A stretch of 64,000 nt of DNA from Zonotrichia leucophrys gambelii (taxonomy: Eukaryota; Chordata; Aves; Passeriformes; Passerellidae): the NCBI RefSeq assembly GCF_028769735.1, contig NC_088200.1:74689678-74753677 (forward strand), given 5' to 3'. The translations under genes were made by a program, and so were the position numbers. Each line of letters opens with the position of its first letter. Within the stretch, counting starts at the first letter, position 1. Shown piece after piece: positions 24,172-36,155 of this stretch. A model generated the notes under the pieces. It ran no database searches. It saw nothing but the letters and a program-made list of their open reading frames with translations, and was not told the origin of the DNA.

Positions 24172-24542
24172 TATTTTCATTTTAAAATTTTTTAATTTTT
24201 TAAAATTTAGTTTATTTTTAATTTTTTCATTTAAATTTTTTCATTTTAATTTTTTTCATTTTAATGTTTTTCATTTAAAATTTTTTTTTCATTTTAAAGT
24301 TTTTTTAATCTTTACTTTTTAAAATATTTTTTTGTTTTTCCATTTTTAATTTTTTCATTTTAAATGTTTTTATTTTAAATTTTTGTTTCATTTTTTCATT
24401 CTTTCATTTTTTAAGTTTTAATTTTCTCATGTTTAATTTTTATTATTTTTTAATTCTTCATTTTTATTACTTTTAATTGTTTGAGTTTTAAAATTATTTT
24501 TAATTTTTTTTAATTTTAATTTTTTATTTTAAGAGATAAAAA
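24172..24542 (+). repeat. T-rich low-complexity wedge between two GC-rich blocks
   Basis: About 370 bases of TTTTAAATTTTTTCATTT-like units, almost free of G and C. It interrupts the CpG-rich region abruptly on both sides. Loose periods of 13-20 bp suggest slippage growth of a shorter T-rich tract. Confidence 0.9.
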
Positions 24543-24559
24543 AATAAAACAAGAGCAGA

Positions 24560-24588
24560 ACACACACACACACACACACCCCCCCCCG
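24560..24588 (+). repeat. (AC)n microsatellite followed by a C-run
   Basis: About nine AC units followed directly by about nine C, at the edge of the right-hand CpG block. Confidence 0.9.
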
Positions 24589-25100
24589 CCCGCCGCTAAG
24601 CGCGCCCCGTTCTGGGGCAAGGCAAGGGCTGACAGCCGGGTCAAGAAACAGCTGCTGGAGTTAATGTTTCTTCCTCCCACTCCGGCTCGATGGCGGTGCC
24701 CGGCCAAGGCGAAGTGGGAGCGGGAGCGATGCTGGGCTCGGCCCCGCGGGATGCAGGACGGGCCGGGGCAGCGATGTGCCGAGAGCTCCGGGCCATGCCC
24801 CGAGCCCCCATCCCGCTGCCGCGGCGGCTCCGGGGATGGGTCCCGGTGTGCGTGCCCTGTCCGGGTGCCCGCGGGCTCTCCCGGGACCGGCCCCCGCCCC
24901 GAGCCGCTCCCCGGTGAGCCCGGCCCGGCCCCGGGGCCCGGCGCAGCTCGGGATGCTGTGCCGGCCCTCCCCGGGTTCCAAAAACGCTGCCCTGGGTACG
25001 TGCTCAGAGGCGTGTTTCTGTCCCGGAGAGTGCCCGATTCCCAGCATTCCCACTGACACAGCTGCTCGTCCCCTTCCCGCGATGGAAGGACCTCCCTGGG
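24589..25100 (+). promoter_or_regulatory. Second CpG block, possible promoter or first exon
   Basis: CpG-dense sequence with GCTCCCCG followed by GTGAGCCC at 24914, a good plus-strand donor, and a second donor-like site GGGTACGTGC at about 24992. It could hold a non-coding first exon transcribed rightward. Plus frames up to 132 codons here have no recognisable protein signature. Gene unknown. Confidence 0.4.
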
Positions 25101-27413
25101 GGCGCCGGGGTTTTTAGGAAGTTGGGCAGTATTTCATTTTTTTGGGGACAGCAATTAGACGAGCCACTCTTGTTTTTCCCACTACAACGGGATCATCGCT
25201 GCCCTCAGCCGAGCCACCTTCGTCAGGAGCCGCAGTATCTCCATATCCATCCCCACCTCGGGACTGTCGTGACATGTCCCACCATGTCGTGGCGCAGCTC
25301 CGCCCTGTGCGGGGGCTGCAGGGGCAGTTTGGTGCCTTTGGGGTATTTCTGCCTCTGCCACCGTCACGGAGAGCCCGCACCTATTCATAAATAAAACAGA
25401 TGCAGTGTGAGCACTATTGACATCCTGCGAGTGTGGCTGGCGAGGGGCTCATTAAAAGCAGAGCTCTCCAGAAAGCCCTGCTGCCTCCTGGCTAGCTGGC
25501 CTGCTTCATTCCTTGCTTAATTCCCTGCTCAGGAATGGCTCACCATTCCAGTCTGTTGCTTTGCATCGCTCAGAGGACCCTGCTCTGCCTCCTGCTTTTT
25601 CCAGGTTGGTCCACCCTGCTCCTTCAGCTGTATTCTCCACACGGCTCCCTGCCCAACTCCACCACTTCCTGCTAATTAATGCCTGATTTTTTTGCTGTCT
25701 AAAAAAGATAGCACTTTGATTAGACACACAGGCACACACGTGAACATTAACTCTTTCTGAGGAGTGAGTGGCTTGAAATCCAGATGCTGAAGGATTGACT
25801 CAGAATTCCCAAGGAGTTCAGTGAGATGGGGGTTTCACATGCGGTGCCCAGAGCTGATGCCTCCAACCCAGGTCCATCAAACAGATTACCCTAATTCACG
25901 CTTCCACCATCTCCCTAATTCAGATTCCCTGTTAAATTCTGTAGTTCCAATGGAACACCTATAGGCATATTTTGTTTGGGGTTTTTCCTGAGCCAAACCC
26001 TTGCTACTGCAGCCCATAAATAACTGAATTATGTTTATCTTTTCAAGTTTTTCTACAACCTCAGGAGAATTAACATGCTTGGTCTTGCTGTTTAGAAACT
26101 TGCTTCAGGTTGCAGCTCACAAGAATCAGCTCCTTGTCTTTTTTCAGCCATCTTCCCCTTTTTCCCCACTCAAAGCAGCTTCGAGCATTTGCCACCTTGT
26201 GTGCAAAGTTTTCTCATGCACAAACAACATGAAACCTGGAAAAACTGCGTGGAGTTCAGATATGGAAGAGTTTTGGTTCAGAATCTCCAAGGATCTCTCC
26301 AAGATTTCCAAAGGTCGTGAAGATCATGAGAAGAAATCATCCACTTCTAAGCACAGGGCCCTTTTCAGGTTTTATCCTAGAGGGTTTTTTTTTTTCCTCC
26401 TGAGCTTCTAAAAGTTAATCCTAACTAAAAATCAATACTTTGAAGGTACTGTTTCCAAAAAACCTCATGATCTTGTTGATGCACTGGCAGGGCACTTTGG
26501 GCAGTGTGTCTGCAGAAGGATCTCTGTGCCCTGACTTTGCCATGCCAATGCCGATTTCATGGTTTGTTGCAGAATAAAAAAATATTGACAGCTTCTGCTC
26601 CCACTGTTTCGTACAAAGGGAGAGTGGAACATCAGTATTTACAAACTCACCACCAATGAAAGAAAACATTTTATCAAACCACATGACTTCAGATGAGAGA
26701 ACACATTGCCACGGCAGATAACTGAGGTCAAGCAGTTTCCAAGCTACAAAAGAAAGCAGATGTTTTTTATGAGCGGCAAGAACATTCGAAATCAGAGCAG
26801 ATAAACTAAAGCAAACATGTACAGAGGGAGATATAGAACCTTGGGTTCCAAATCTTCCCTCAATCTCAGAACAAACAAGTCAGATACGGACAGATAGTGG
26901 GCAGATCACTGCACGTCTCTGCTGAGGGCTCCTTGAACTTTTATTGGAAACATCTGATTCCAGCAGCTACCGAGGCAGATCAAACACCAGGGAGAGCAGG
27001 AGAGCCCACCCCTCGGTGATGCACCTCTGTTTGTTGTGTGCCGGGGAGAATCTGCAAATTAACGAGCTGCTCCAAACTTTCTTCAGCTGGGGAATGCTCA
27101 CAGCGGAGCACGCTTAAAATGACATTTGTGGGTGCATTTGTTGTTGGTGCCGTGGGTTTCTCAGGCTGATGTAACCCACTGTGCATCCACCACAACACTC
27201 AGCAGTGCAGCAGCCCCTGTCTGATGAGGCTGGCTGTGGCTTGGCTGGCTGGGAGGGCTCAGTCTGCTCTTTGGGGGCAGCAGCAGGTGGCTCCCTCTGG
27301 GACACTTGGCCACCCAGGGTATGGATGTGGGCAAGTCGCTGTGGCCTGGGTTGGGCTGTGAATTTGCTTCGATTTCTGGGTTTCCACCAACTCAGGACTG
27401 ACGCAGGTGTCTG
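25101..27413. other. Unique non-coding DNA, 2.3 kb
   Basis: The first 300 bases are moderately GC-rich CpG-island shoulder; the rest is unremarkable. No exon or repeat family recognised. Confidence 0.5.
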
Positions 27414-27807
27414 TGTGTCTGTCGCAGACATCTTTTCATAAAAATCCTTTCCTTAGGATTTTTCCTCCTGAGAAGCTGAGAGGCCGCAGGAACAAAATGC
27501 AAACAATGGTTATCTGCTGCTGTGGAATGCAACAGGTGCATCTGGGGTTGGTCTCATGTGGTTGTTTCTAATTAATGGCCAATCACAGTGAGCTGGCTCA
27601 GACTCTGTCTGAACCACAAGCCTTTGTTATCATTCCTTCCTTTTCTATTCTTAGCCAGCCTTCTGATGAAACCTTTCTTCTATTATTTTAGTATAGTTTT
27701 AATGTAATATCTATCATAAAATAATAAATCAAGCCTTCTGAAACATGGAGTCAGATCTTCGTCTCTTCCCTCATCCAAGAACTCCTGTGAGCACCGTCAC
27801 ATGTGTC
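27414..27807. other. Target-site duplication TGTGTC around LTR A1
   Basis: Identical hexamers immediately flank the LTR on both sides. Confidence 0.9.
27420..27801 (+). mobile_element. Solo LTR, family A copy 1 (ERVK-like)
   Basis: 382-bp element bounded by TG...CA (TGTCGCAGACATC to CACCGTCACA) and flanked by a perfect 6-bp target duplication TGTGTC at 27414-27419 and 27802-27807. Plus is taken as sense because a CCAAT box (27579-27583) precedes an AATAAA signal (27723-27728). There is no internal viral sequence, so it is the product of LTR-LTR recombination. The 6-bp duplication suits class II (ERVK-type) elements; I cannot name the subfamily. Confidence 0.92.
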
Positions 27808-28030
27808 CTGGTGTCACCCAGCCAGCTGCCAAGCCCCTCATGGACCCTCTCTCATTTCCCCACCCGTGGGACTGGGGGAAAACACAGAGAGCTCGTGGGC
27901 TGAGACAAAGCCAAGGAAGGCAAAGCCAGGCACACGGGCAGAGCAGGAGGAGAATTCATTCCCTGCCTGCCCTTCAGCACCGAGCAGGGCAGTGACAGCG
28001 ACCTGGGAGGGCAAACAGCGCCCTGCCAAC

Positions 28031-28350
28031 ATCCCCTTCCTCCTCTGCCCTCCTCTTCCTCATCCCCTTCCTCCTCTGCCCTCCTCTTCTTCATCCCCTT
28101 CCTCCTCTGCTCTCCTCTTCTTCATCCCCTTCCTCCTCTGCCCTCCTCTTCCTCACCCTGCCAACGTCCCCTTCCTTCTCTGCCAACCTCCCCTTCCTCC
28201 TCTACCCTCCTCTTCTTCATCCCCTTCTTCCTCTGCCCTCCTCTTCCTCATCCCCTTCCTCCTCTGCCCTCCTCTTCTTCATCCCCTTCCTCCTCTGCCC
28301 TCCTCTTCCTCACCCTGCTAACATCCCCTTCCTCCCTGTGCCCTCCTCTT
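28031..28350 (+). repeat. 31-bp pyrimidine-rich minisatellite, about 10 copies
   Basis: CCCCTTCCTCCTCTGCCCTC plus CTCTTCTTCAT recurs every 31 bases (for example at 28033 and 28064). A variant block reads CACCCTGCCAACGTCCC. The plus strand is nearly free of G and A. Confidence 0.9.
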
Positions 28351-28628
28351 CCTCACCCTGAGCACGGTGCCAAAGGGGCTCAGCTCTGGGTTTCACCAGC
28401 AATGACACAAACATCTCTGAATTTCCAGCCCCGTGCTCAGCACAAACCCAAGCTCTGGGGAGGCAATTCCCTGTGCCCCAGCTGAACCCAGCACACCGTG
28501 CCAGGTTTGGCTCCCGCTCTCCTCGCTCCTGTGGTTTCACCTGCCCCTCCTGGGCTGTAATTAACCCTCAGCTGGGCTAATTAACCCAGGGCTGGGAGTC
28601 ACGGTGGGCACAGGCTGCCCCATGAAAG
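28351..28628. other. Unique non-coding DNA
   Basis: GC-moderate sequence; no feature recognised. Confidence 0.4.
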
Positions 28629-28634
28629 GACAGG

Positions 28635-29184
28635 TGTAGGAGCATCAGGGGTTTGGGATGGTTGGGATGGAAGGGGATGAGAGATCTCTGGGCCAGGTCA
28701 GGAATTTGGGGTTTATTGCAAAGGGCCTGGGTGCAGGGCCCTGCTGGGAGCTGCAGCCACAGCTCGGACCAGGCCCCAAAGAGGGAGAGAGGTAAAGGGA
28801 GAGAAGGCAAGAATGGGGTAAAAAGAGAATGGGAGCGTTAAAGAGAGGATCAGAGGGCAAGGTTCCCGTTACAGTACAATAAATCTTTTTCTGGGCTTGG
28901 AATTTGGGGTTTATTGCAAAGGGCCTGGGTGCAGGGCCCTGCTGGGAGCTGCAGCCACAGCTCGGACCAGGCCCCAGAGAAAAGAGGGGGAGAGAGGATG
29001 AGAGGGTAAGAGAGTAAAAAAGGGGTAAAAGAGTGAAGTTCCCGTTCCAATACAATAAATCTTCTGTGTTGAATATTCTGATCCTCACTAACCAATCCAG
29101 TACAAGATACAAATCCTACAGCATTTCCATACAGCCTATAAGAATTATTACATTACCGTCCTGTGTTACATGTTAAACCCTACA
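28635..29184 (-). mobile_element. 3' LTR of ERV family C, copy 1
   Basis: Read on minus, it begins TGTAGGGTTTAAC right after a purine tract (AAAGAGGAG) and ends GATGCTCCTACA, so the ends form an inverted repeat TGTAGG...CCTACA. AATAAA (minus) lies at 28717-28712, near its 3' end. It holds a 198-bp tandem duplication (units start at 28701 and 28899) covering the polyadenylation region. The same layout is seen at 37.6 kb. No 5' LTR was found in the window. Confidence 0.75.
28701..29094 (-). repeat. 198-bp tandem duplication within LTR C1
   Basis: Two head-to-tail units both begin GGAATTTGGGGTTTATTGCA on plus and share the CAGCCACAGCTCGGACCAGG block. The second unit is shorter and more diverged. 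The copy at 37.7 kb has the same period. Confidence 0.9.
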
Positions 29185-29462
29185 AACTCCTCTTTGCACC
29201 CTTCTGCCAAGCTGTAGGGTCTGCTCTGACCCTTGGGCCTGTCTGCAAGCAGAGGGTGTTGTTCCATCAATAGGGGATCACTTTCAGCTGGCCATGCCAT
29301 TGTTTTCCTGTTGTTCAGTAACTGAGGGATCTCAAAGCTTGCTTTCATTTCAATCTCTCTTATAGTTTCCATATTCCCAAAATCTTTTGCCAGAGAAACA
29401 TATTGATAAGATTTTCCTGTTTCACCAGCTGTGCCCATGGGTGCTGTGGTGGCCACAAACAT
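29185..29462 (-). pseudogene. ERV family C internal 3' end with residual open frame
   Basis: A 98-codon minus-strand frame (29462-29166) runs through the last internal sequence and the polypurine tract and stops just inside the LTR. About 80 codons match the frame at 38225-38521. I do not recognise it as gag, pol or env; by position it is the C-terminal end of the last viral gene. The rest of the provirus is missing or unrecognisable. Non-functional fragment. Confidence 0.55.
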
Positions 29463-29489
29463 CTGGAGGTGTGGGAGAGGTGCTGGAGC

Positions 29490-30200
29490 AGCTCAGGAGA
29501 GACCCCCAGGACACCCACCCTGTGGGAATCCACAAAACCAGAGGGTTTGGGAAAGCTGCAAAAGCCAGGCCCCAGAGACAGCAGAACTGTGATTGGAGCC
29601 AAGCAGCAGCCAGGAGATTGGGCAGCAGAAAAATTATTTAAAAAGTAGAAAAGCAAGGACAAATAGAGCAATGGTCTGTGTATTAACACTGGTCTAGAAT
29701 AACTCCCTAAGCTACAGAAAAGTTTATCTAGCAAGATATTAGGAAGGTTGAAGCTCAATAATGGAGCTCTGTGCATTGTGTTTGAAGGCTCACAAGCAGG
29801 TATTGCATTTGAAACAAGCAAGCATTGTTTAACCAAAGGTACCAGTGCTTATAGTGGTTGGACAGAACTACTGTCAATATAGAATATACACTGTACAGAT
29901 ATAAATACTGTCAGTGTGCTTTTGCTTTGTGTGATTGGTCACAAAGCTCATAAAGTGAGTTGTGACATTGAGTTGTGTGTCTGCTGCCTGGGATGTGAGC
30001 TGCTGCCATCTTCCATTGCCATAGCCATGGACTGAGAGTGATGCTGGAAAATCAAACAGCTCAAGGCAGTTCCACAGCAGCCTGTCCTGTTTGTGGTCTG
30101 TGCAGAGACCCCAGGACACCCATCCAGCTGTATCTGCTGCAGGTTTGGTGGCTGCAGTGTCCCCAAATGGTGCTGGAGGTAAATATTGTCTCGGTCGTGG
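29490..30200 (+). mobile_element. LTR-like interspersed repeat, family uncertain
   Basis: Promoter-like order on plus: GATTGG, a TATAAATA box near 29899-29906, then GATTGGTCAC and CTGCTGCCTGGGATGTGAGC, which reads like a songbird LTR. The pentadecamer CCCCAGGACACCCA occurs near both ends (about 29500 and 30107). Exact termini and a target duplication were not found. It may be internal sequence of the neighbouring provirus. Confidence 0.35.
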
Positions 30201-30204
30201 TCAC

Positions 30205-33200
30205 TGCCAGGTGTTGCTGTTGGTTAGGAAGGTGAAATGAAGCAGCATTGGAAAGCACCAGCAGCAATGAGTTTGGAAATCATGCTTCATCACAGCCTGA
30301 GCAGAGAGAGAGAGAGAGAGAGAGAATTCCTGCACAGGAATGTGATGTGCTTCTGCTCTTATTAAGTGATGGTAATTATTATTGGCATTAAAATAGATTA
30401 TTTTGATAATTTTTCACCTAATTTTGCGACAGGAAGAGTTCTGCATGATAAACAACGTTCTGCTGCTGCTGTTAAAAACTCCACCACTCTCCAGCTAGTA
30501 ATGTTCCAGAAAAACTGAAAAACAACAGAAAAGAAGAACCTGTCTTACAAAATCGTCAGAAAATTTCCTGAGGAAGCTCCAAACCCAATCTCTGTCACCC
30601 ATGAAAAAAAATGGTATTAATTAATGGAAGTTTCTCTTAATATTTGATCCAGAGAAAGTGCTTAAGGGGCTTTCAGAAGACAAAGATTCCCATGCAGCTG
30701 ATGATTCAATGGAATCAAAATATGCTTTTTTTTCCCTTTCTTTACAAACATCTGGTAGAAAATGTGCTTTCACAAGATGCTGAAAGACTCTCCTAAATCC
30801 CGCCAAATTTTCCCTAATAGCTCCTCTGAGCATCTCCGGAGCTTCAGCATAACCCAGGGAATTTTAATATTATTAAATAGCAGAAAATTTCACATTTTGC
30901 ATAACTTCATCAAAACTGGGCTTTATTTTAAAAAGCATTTAGAAAACCACCTTTGAATTTAGTCCCTTGTTCAGTTTTTTCAGTGGAGCTCGTGATGACT
31001 TCTGCTAACATCTCATTATTTTGTAGGAGTCTTTGTGATTATTTCCTTTTGCAGTTACCAGGAAAAAAAAAAAATTAAAGGAAAAAAGCAAAGTCCATCT
31101 TCAAAAATGTAGGAAAAAAGGCAACGCCAGAATTCAGTGTTTTTCAGGCTCCTGGCAGTAGCTGTGGCATGTCAGAACAGTGTCACTGGGGAAGTTGTGC
31201 CCAAAGGGCCACAAGTGGAAAATCCAGGGATATTTATGATATGTATAAATCCCAAAAATTACGATATTTGTGGTTAGCGGAGGGACAAGCAGGAGGATGA
31301 AGCCACCTACTCAAATATCTTGCAATTTCGCGCAGCAAAAAGTGGGGGGAATTAACAGGAGCGGCTGAAAGTCTCGGTGCACGATCAGAACTGCAAGTTA
31401 ATAAGCATAGCAGGCACTTGTTCAAGTAATTTACATGACTGGAATATTAATTTGTGAGGGAATAACTTTCCCTGGAAGGGTGGGGAGGGCGGCAGAGAGT
31501 GTTCTCTCAAATATCAGGATGATGCAAGGGCTGTCCCAAGGCCTGGGTGGGAAGGGAGATGGATGAGTTGTGAGCTGGTGGGTGAAAGTCACAGGGAAAA
31601 AATCGCAGTTTTTGTGCACTGCTGAAGTGAATGATGCCTCTGTAAACTGATGGAACTGTGTGAAAACACTGGAAACGCAGAGATTTAACTGTTCCAGAGG
31701 CGGGGAAGGAAAGCAGGAAAACAGGAGGAAAATCAGCTTACAAATGGTCATCAGGAAGTCATTTTTCAGTAAATGCACAGAAGTTGAAGGATTTTCTGGG
31801 GAGCAGGTCTGAGATATCCAATAGATTTGACAGCTCCTTTAAAAAGCTATATTAAAGGCAGAACCATAAACTCTGCCAATGCAGAAGCAGGCTAGAAATG
31901 AATGTAGCTAAATCAGGCATGTTTCAATGGCTTAAAACACAAGAAGAGAGTACAGGAAGTTGGAAACTAGGTCAAACTAAAAAAAAAAGGGTAGGCCAGG
32001 ACAAAAAAAAAAAAAAAATTAAATACAACTAGGCATTTCTAAGGCGTCGTAGTACAAAGAACAAAATCGAGTGAGAAAGTTGTGGATCAATTAATTAAAT
32101 GAAATATTTGTAGTCTTCTAAAAGACCAAAAAGAGACGAGCAGCCAGCAAGATGGATTGAAACAAACTGATTTTTGTTCCATGGCAGGACAATCCATGGT
32201 CCTTTGCCACGGAGCCCTTGTGTGCAAGGCAGGGAAACACGAAATTCCTAATCAGCTTACTGGAGATGTGTTTGGAGAGCACAGGTGTCACATTATCCGA
32301 GTGGAAACAGATTATCAAATGGGATTTCACACTGGGGGCTCTCCTCTGGCCCAACCAACACTGCACAGCAGTTTTTAGTTTTCAGGTAATGGAATAGGAA
32401 AGGTTTCTCTCCTCTGAAGGTAACAGCAAGTGGAGGGCATGGTCAAGGGCAGGGTGATAATTCAGAATTTTGTTGAAAATTAGGAAAACTCTGAAAATCC
32501 GGTTGAAATTCAAGTAGTAAACTGAAAATTACACCCTGGGCAAACACATAGGGTGAGGACAGACTTTGTGCTGGAGCTGTGGAAACCCAAAGTGAAACAA
32601 AACTGGAAAACATCAGAGTGCTGTGAGGAGAGATGAACACGGAGGAGGAAATGATGGAGCTCAGTACAGGACTTCAAATGCCAAAAAGCAGCGGTGAAAC
32701 CCCTTTCACTGTGTCATCCTGCTTTGGGTTAAACTGATATAATCACACAGAGCCACTGGCTGAACCCTCTCCCACAGACCAGCAGGTGCTGCAAGTTAAA
32801 AACTGAGCAGCTGTGCAGCTATTTTTCCCCACACAGAGATCTTGAGGTTTTAATAAATTTACCTAAAAAAAAAAAACCTTAAAAAAAAAAACAAAAAACC
32901 ACAGGAACTTTCTTTAATCTGGTTTTATTAGCCTCAGATGAGTGCTGCAGATCTCTACATCTCATTGACTGTGGTACATGTAGTAATGGGCAAAAATTGT
33001 CCAACTGCACCAGTGAGCTACAGAAACTTTACTGGGAGACAGAAACTTTCACATCAGCACCTGCCAGTGTGGGGCACAGCATAAAGCATGGACAGGCTGC
33101 ATAAAGTGCTGGAAAAAATACCCAAGTGCATGGGGTTCACACAGGGGCAGAAACGTGTTTGCTGTTGGGAAAATGTGATTTTTGGTATTTGGCGTTTGTG

Positions 33201-33499
33201 GTAATTTGCTGTTTTTCGGCATCAGAATAATCACTGGTGCCTGCCCAGCAACATTGGAGTGAGATTATTGTGCAGAGGCACTTTCCCAGCAATGTTTGGT
33301 CTTGCTGCCTTTCTGGAGCTCAAGCTCATGATCCTGCAGGTTTTGTCTGCCAGGAGAGAGCAGAGGCAGGGGCTGTCAGCTCCCACTCGATCCAGTTTAT
33401 TTCACAAGGATATACAGGAAATGCATGGGAAAAAAAAAAAAAAAAAACAAAAAACAAAAAAAAAAAAAAGGAAAATACTGTTTCCTCACTTGTTTTGGG
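30205..33499. other. Unique non-coding DNA, 3.3 kb
   Basis: Contains a short (GA)n run at about 30305-30324 and A-rich runs at 31065, 31980-32020, 32866-32900 and 33430-33468. No exon or gene recognised. Open frames up to 134 codons look random. Confidence 0.45.
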
Positions 33500-34480
33500 T
33501 GTGTGATGCTGTGCCTGGTGCTTGCAGCTGCCCTGACTCTCTGCCCTGTGAGAGCCTGAATGAGGGATGTGGGACTGCAGGGGCTCTCCAAAATGCAGTT
33601 TACTGTATACAAAATGCAGTTTATTCCATCCAAGGTGTCACAGCCACCCAGGGCTGTGGGTGACAGAGCTGTGCCCACAGCTGTCAGCTCCAGCTGCAGG
33701 CAGGCTGGAGACCCTTTGGGTTTGGTTGGAATTATAGACTTTTCTTTTGGTCACAATGCATTCTATACTTTTCTTTCGGTTACAAATGCATTCTATACTT
33801 TTCTTTGCTGAGCATCTTAACACAGCAGAACCAATCTATACCTTAACTCTTATCTACAGCCCATCATAACTACTTTAATGACCATATTCACGTTGTTGTT
33901 CTCCAATCACTAAAGTCAGTGCATTACAGTTTAAACCAGAAGTTGTTTTTCAGTTTTCTTGTAGTGGGAAATTCTGAGACCTTTTTTCCACTTGCCACAT
34001 TGGCTGCCTTGTTTGCCTGTGCTATCCTTCTGCTTGGTGAAATCATCTTCTTGTTTGGGGTGGGTTTATCCTTTGCTCTAAGCCATAAAACCCCTTCTAA
34101 CTAACACTCCCTTTGCCTCCTTGGTTATCCACTGAGACTGGCTCAGCAATTCTTTTCCTCTATATCAAAACTTGTTTTCATATCTATTTTTCATCAGACT
34201 CTACATTTAAAAATCTTTGTGCTGGGCACACATATCTGTGAGACTTTCTTGTCAAACTTCCATCCTTCCCAACGCTGCCCATGTCAGGAATAACAGGAAT
34301 CTGGGATTTCTGATGCCACCTGCACCTTCCCTGGGCTTGTTCCCTATCCCTGCTCCTGCAAAGAGCACGGAGCTGAGCCCATGGCCTTCGTGCTGAAGGG
34401 AAATGAAAAGCCCTGCCAGTACAATTCCAAGGCATAAAGCAATATGAATTTTTAAATAACGTTTGATCTTCTAAAAACAT
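33500..34480 (-). mobile_element. Probable ERV/LTR-derived repeat, boundaries unclear
   Basis: The minus strand has the texture of an avian LTR: CAAAGGATAAACCC, GATTGGAGAACAACAACGTG, and a short internal triplication of GAAAAGTATAGAATGCAT (33734-33806). No TG...CA ends with a matching duplication could be fixed. The call rests on general resemblance only. Confidence 0.4.
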
Positions 34481-34914
34481 TTTATCATCTTTCCGACTGA
34501 CGTACGTCCTCGCAGATGCATGAAAAACCTGCAGCTAAATTATTGGAAGTAGTTTTCTTTGATTAAGAACTCAACATTTGTGGTTTAGAATAGGTTCATG
34601 ATTTGCTGTGGACAAGACAGATAACTCTGTGATACCTCTTCCTCAGCAATCATTTATTATTTATCATTTGGCCATTCTGGACAGTTGGATTGGAATGCAT
34701 CCTAAATTACCAGAAGTTAAATCTTGTTTTATGTATGCTAAAAAAACTGTGTTTCCTATAGAATTGTATTAAACTTTGGGTTTTATTTAGAATCAAGACT
34801 TAACATATCTCCCACAGTGTTGGGAGGAGAGTTCTGTTTTTGTCTGTGATTGCACAGCACTGGTGATGTGAAGTTGGTTTTCAGTGGTGATGAGGATTTT
34901 TGGGGCAGTACAGC
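34481..34914. other. Unique AT-rich non-coding DNA
   Basis: Nothing recognised. Confidence 0.4.
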
Positions 34915-35035
34915 AACACTACATATTGAATTTATTTATTTTATAGTATTTACAGTATAATTTATAGTATAATTTATAGTGTAACTATAGTATAATTATA
35001 GTATTTATAGTATTGAATTTATAGTATTTATAGGG
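34915..35035 (+). repeat. AT-rich repeat (TTTATAGTATAA)n
   Basis: About ten variants of ATTTATAGTAT / ATAATTTATAG in 120 bases. Confidence 0.85.
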
Positions 35036-35360
35036 ATAACATAATACCAGGTAAAAGGAACAGTGTGTGGACACTACACAGTCTGTATAGAATAATCCAA
35101 AATATGTTCCCATCCCAAATTATGTGCTTTCCCTCTCTGTTGTGAAGAAGTTGAATTAATTCCTCCACCTTGTGGGATCAGGCTTGGGTTTGCTTTTGAG
35201 TGAAACCCCACAAAATTCAGTTCAGCCCTCGTGGTGATGCTCTTGTGGGGTCACAGTTTCAGTCCCCTGTTTCACAGACCAATCCTGTGCTGCATCTTTT
35301 CCACATCAACCCATGGTTATTTCACCTGGTCTTTCTCTGACTGATGATGCAGCTTCTCCA
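35036..35360. other. Unique non-coding DNA
   Basis: No feature recognised. Confidence 0.4.
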
Positions 35361-36155
35361 ATATAAAAAATAAAACAAATTAGATAATGTAAATGATTAT
35401 ATTTATATTTATAATATATAATAATTATACATAGCATATATTATAATATATAATAATTATATAATATATAATATATTCTATATAATATATGCTATATGCT
35501 ATATGCTATATTATGTATTATGTATTATGTATTATGTATTATATATTATATATTATATAATATATATTATATATTATGTATTATATATTATATATTATAT
35601 ATTATATATTATGTATTATGTATTATGTATTATATATTATATATTATATAATATATATTATATATTATATATTATATATTATATATTATACATAATAAAT
35701 TACATATTATCATATATATAACATATTATTTATAATATATAATATATAATATATAATATATAATATATAATATATAATATATTATATTTATTATATACCT
35801 TTATATAATATATAAATTATATATTTTATATTATTTATTATATATAATTATAATATGTATTGTATATAATTTTGAGATATATATAGATATATACAAATAA
35901 TTATATATCTATACTTAATATATATTAATTGCTAATAGTCATTAACTATTATATATAATATTGTAAAATTATTTATAAAATTATGTAAAATATATAATTA
36001 TATAAATTCAATATTAATATATCTTATATAATAACGTAATATATTATTATATAATATACACTATCTATTATTCTATATTATTATGTATTCAAATTTTATA
36101 ATTATATGTTTATAATTAATATATCTATTTATGATTAATAATTTATAATAAAACA
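35361..36155. repeat. AT-only satellite-like array with heptamer (RTATTAT)n
   Basis: About 0.8 kb with almost no G or C. At 35500-35700 the plus strand repeats GTATTAT or ATATTAT with period 7; at 35725-35785 it repeats ATAATAT, the reverse complement. The rest is degenerate TATATAATAT. The Tyr/Ile-rich frame at 35503-35721 is an artefact. Confidence 0.93.

Noticed and set aside
23029..25100. First exon of SSBP2, expected upstream of ATG10 from human gene order
   Set aside because: The conserved SSBP2 start peptide was not found in any frame by eye; the CpG blocks are left unassigned.
28031..28350. CRISPR-like regular repeat
   Set aside because: The 31-bp units are contiguous with no spacers, in a vertebrate context; it is a minisatellite.
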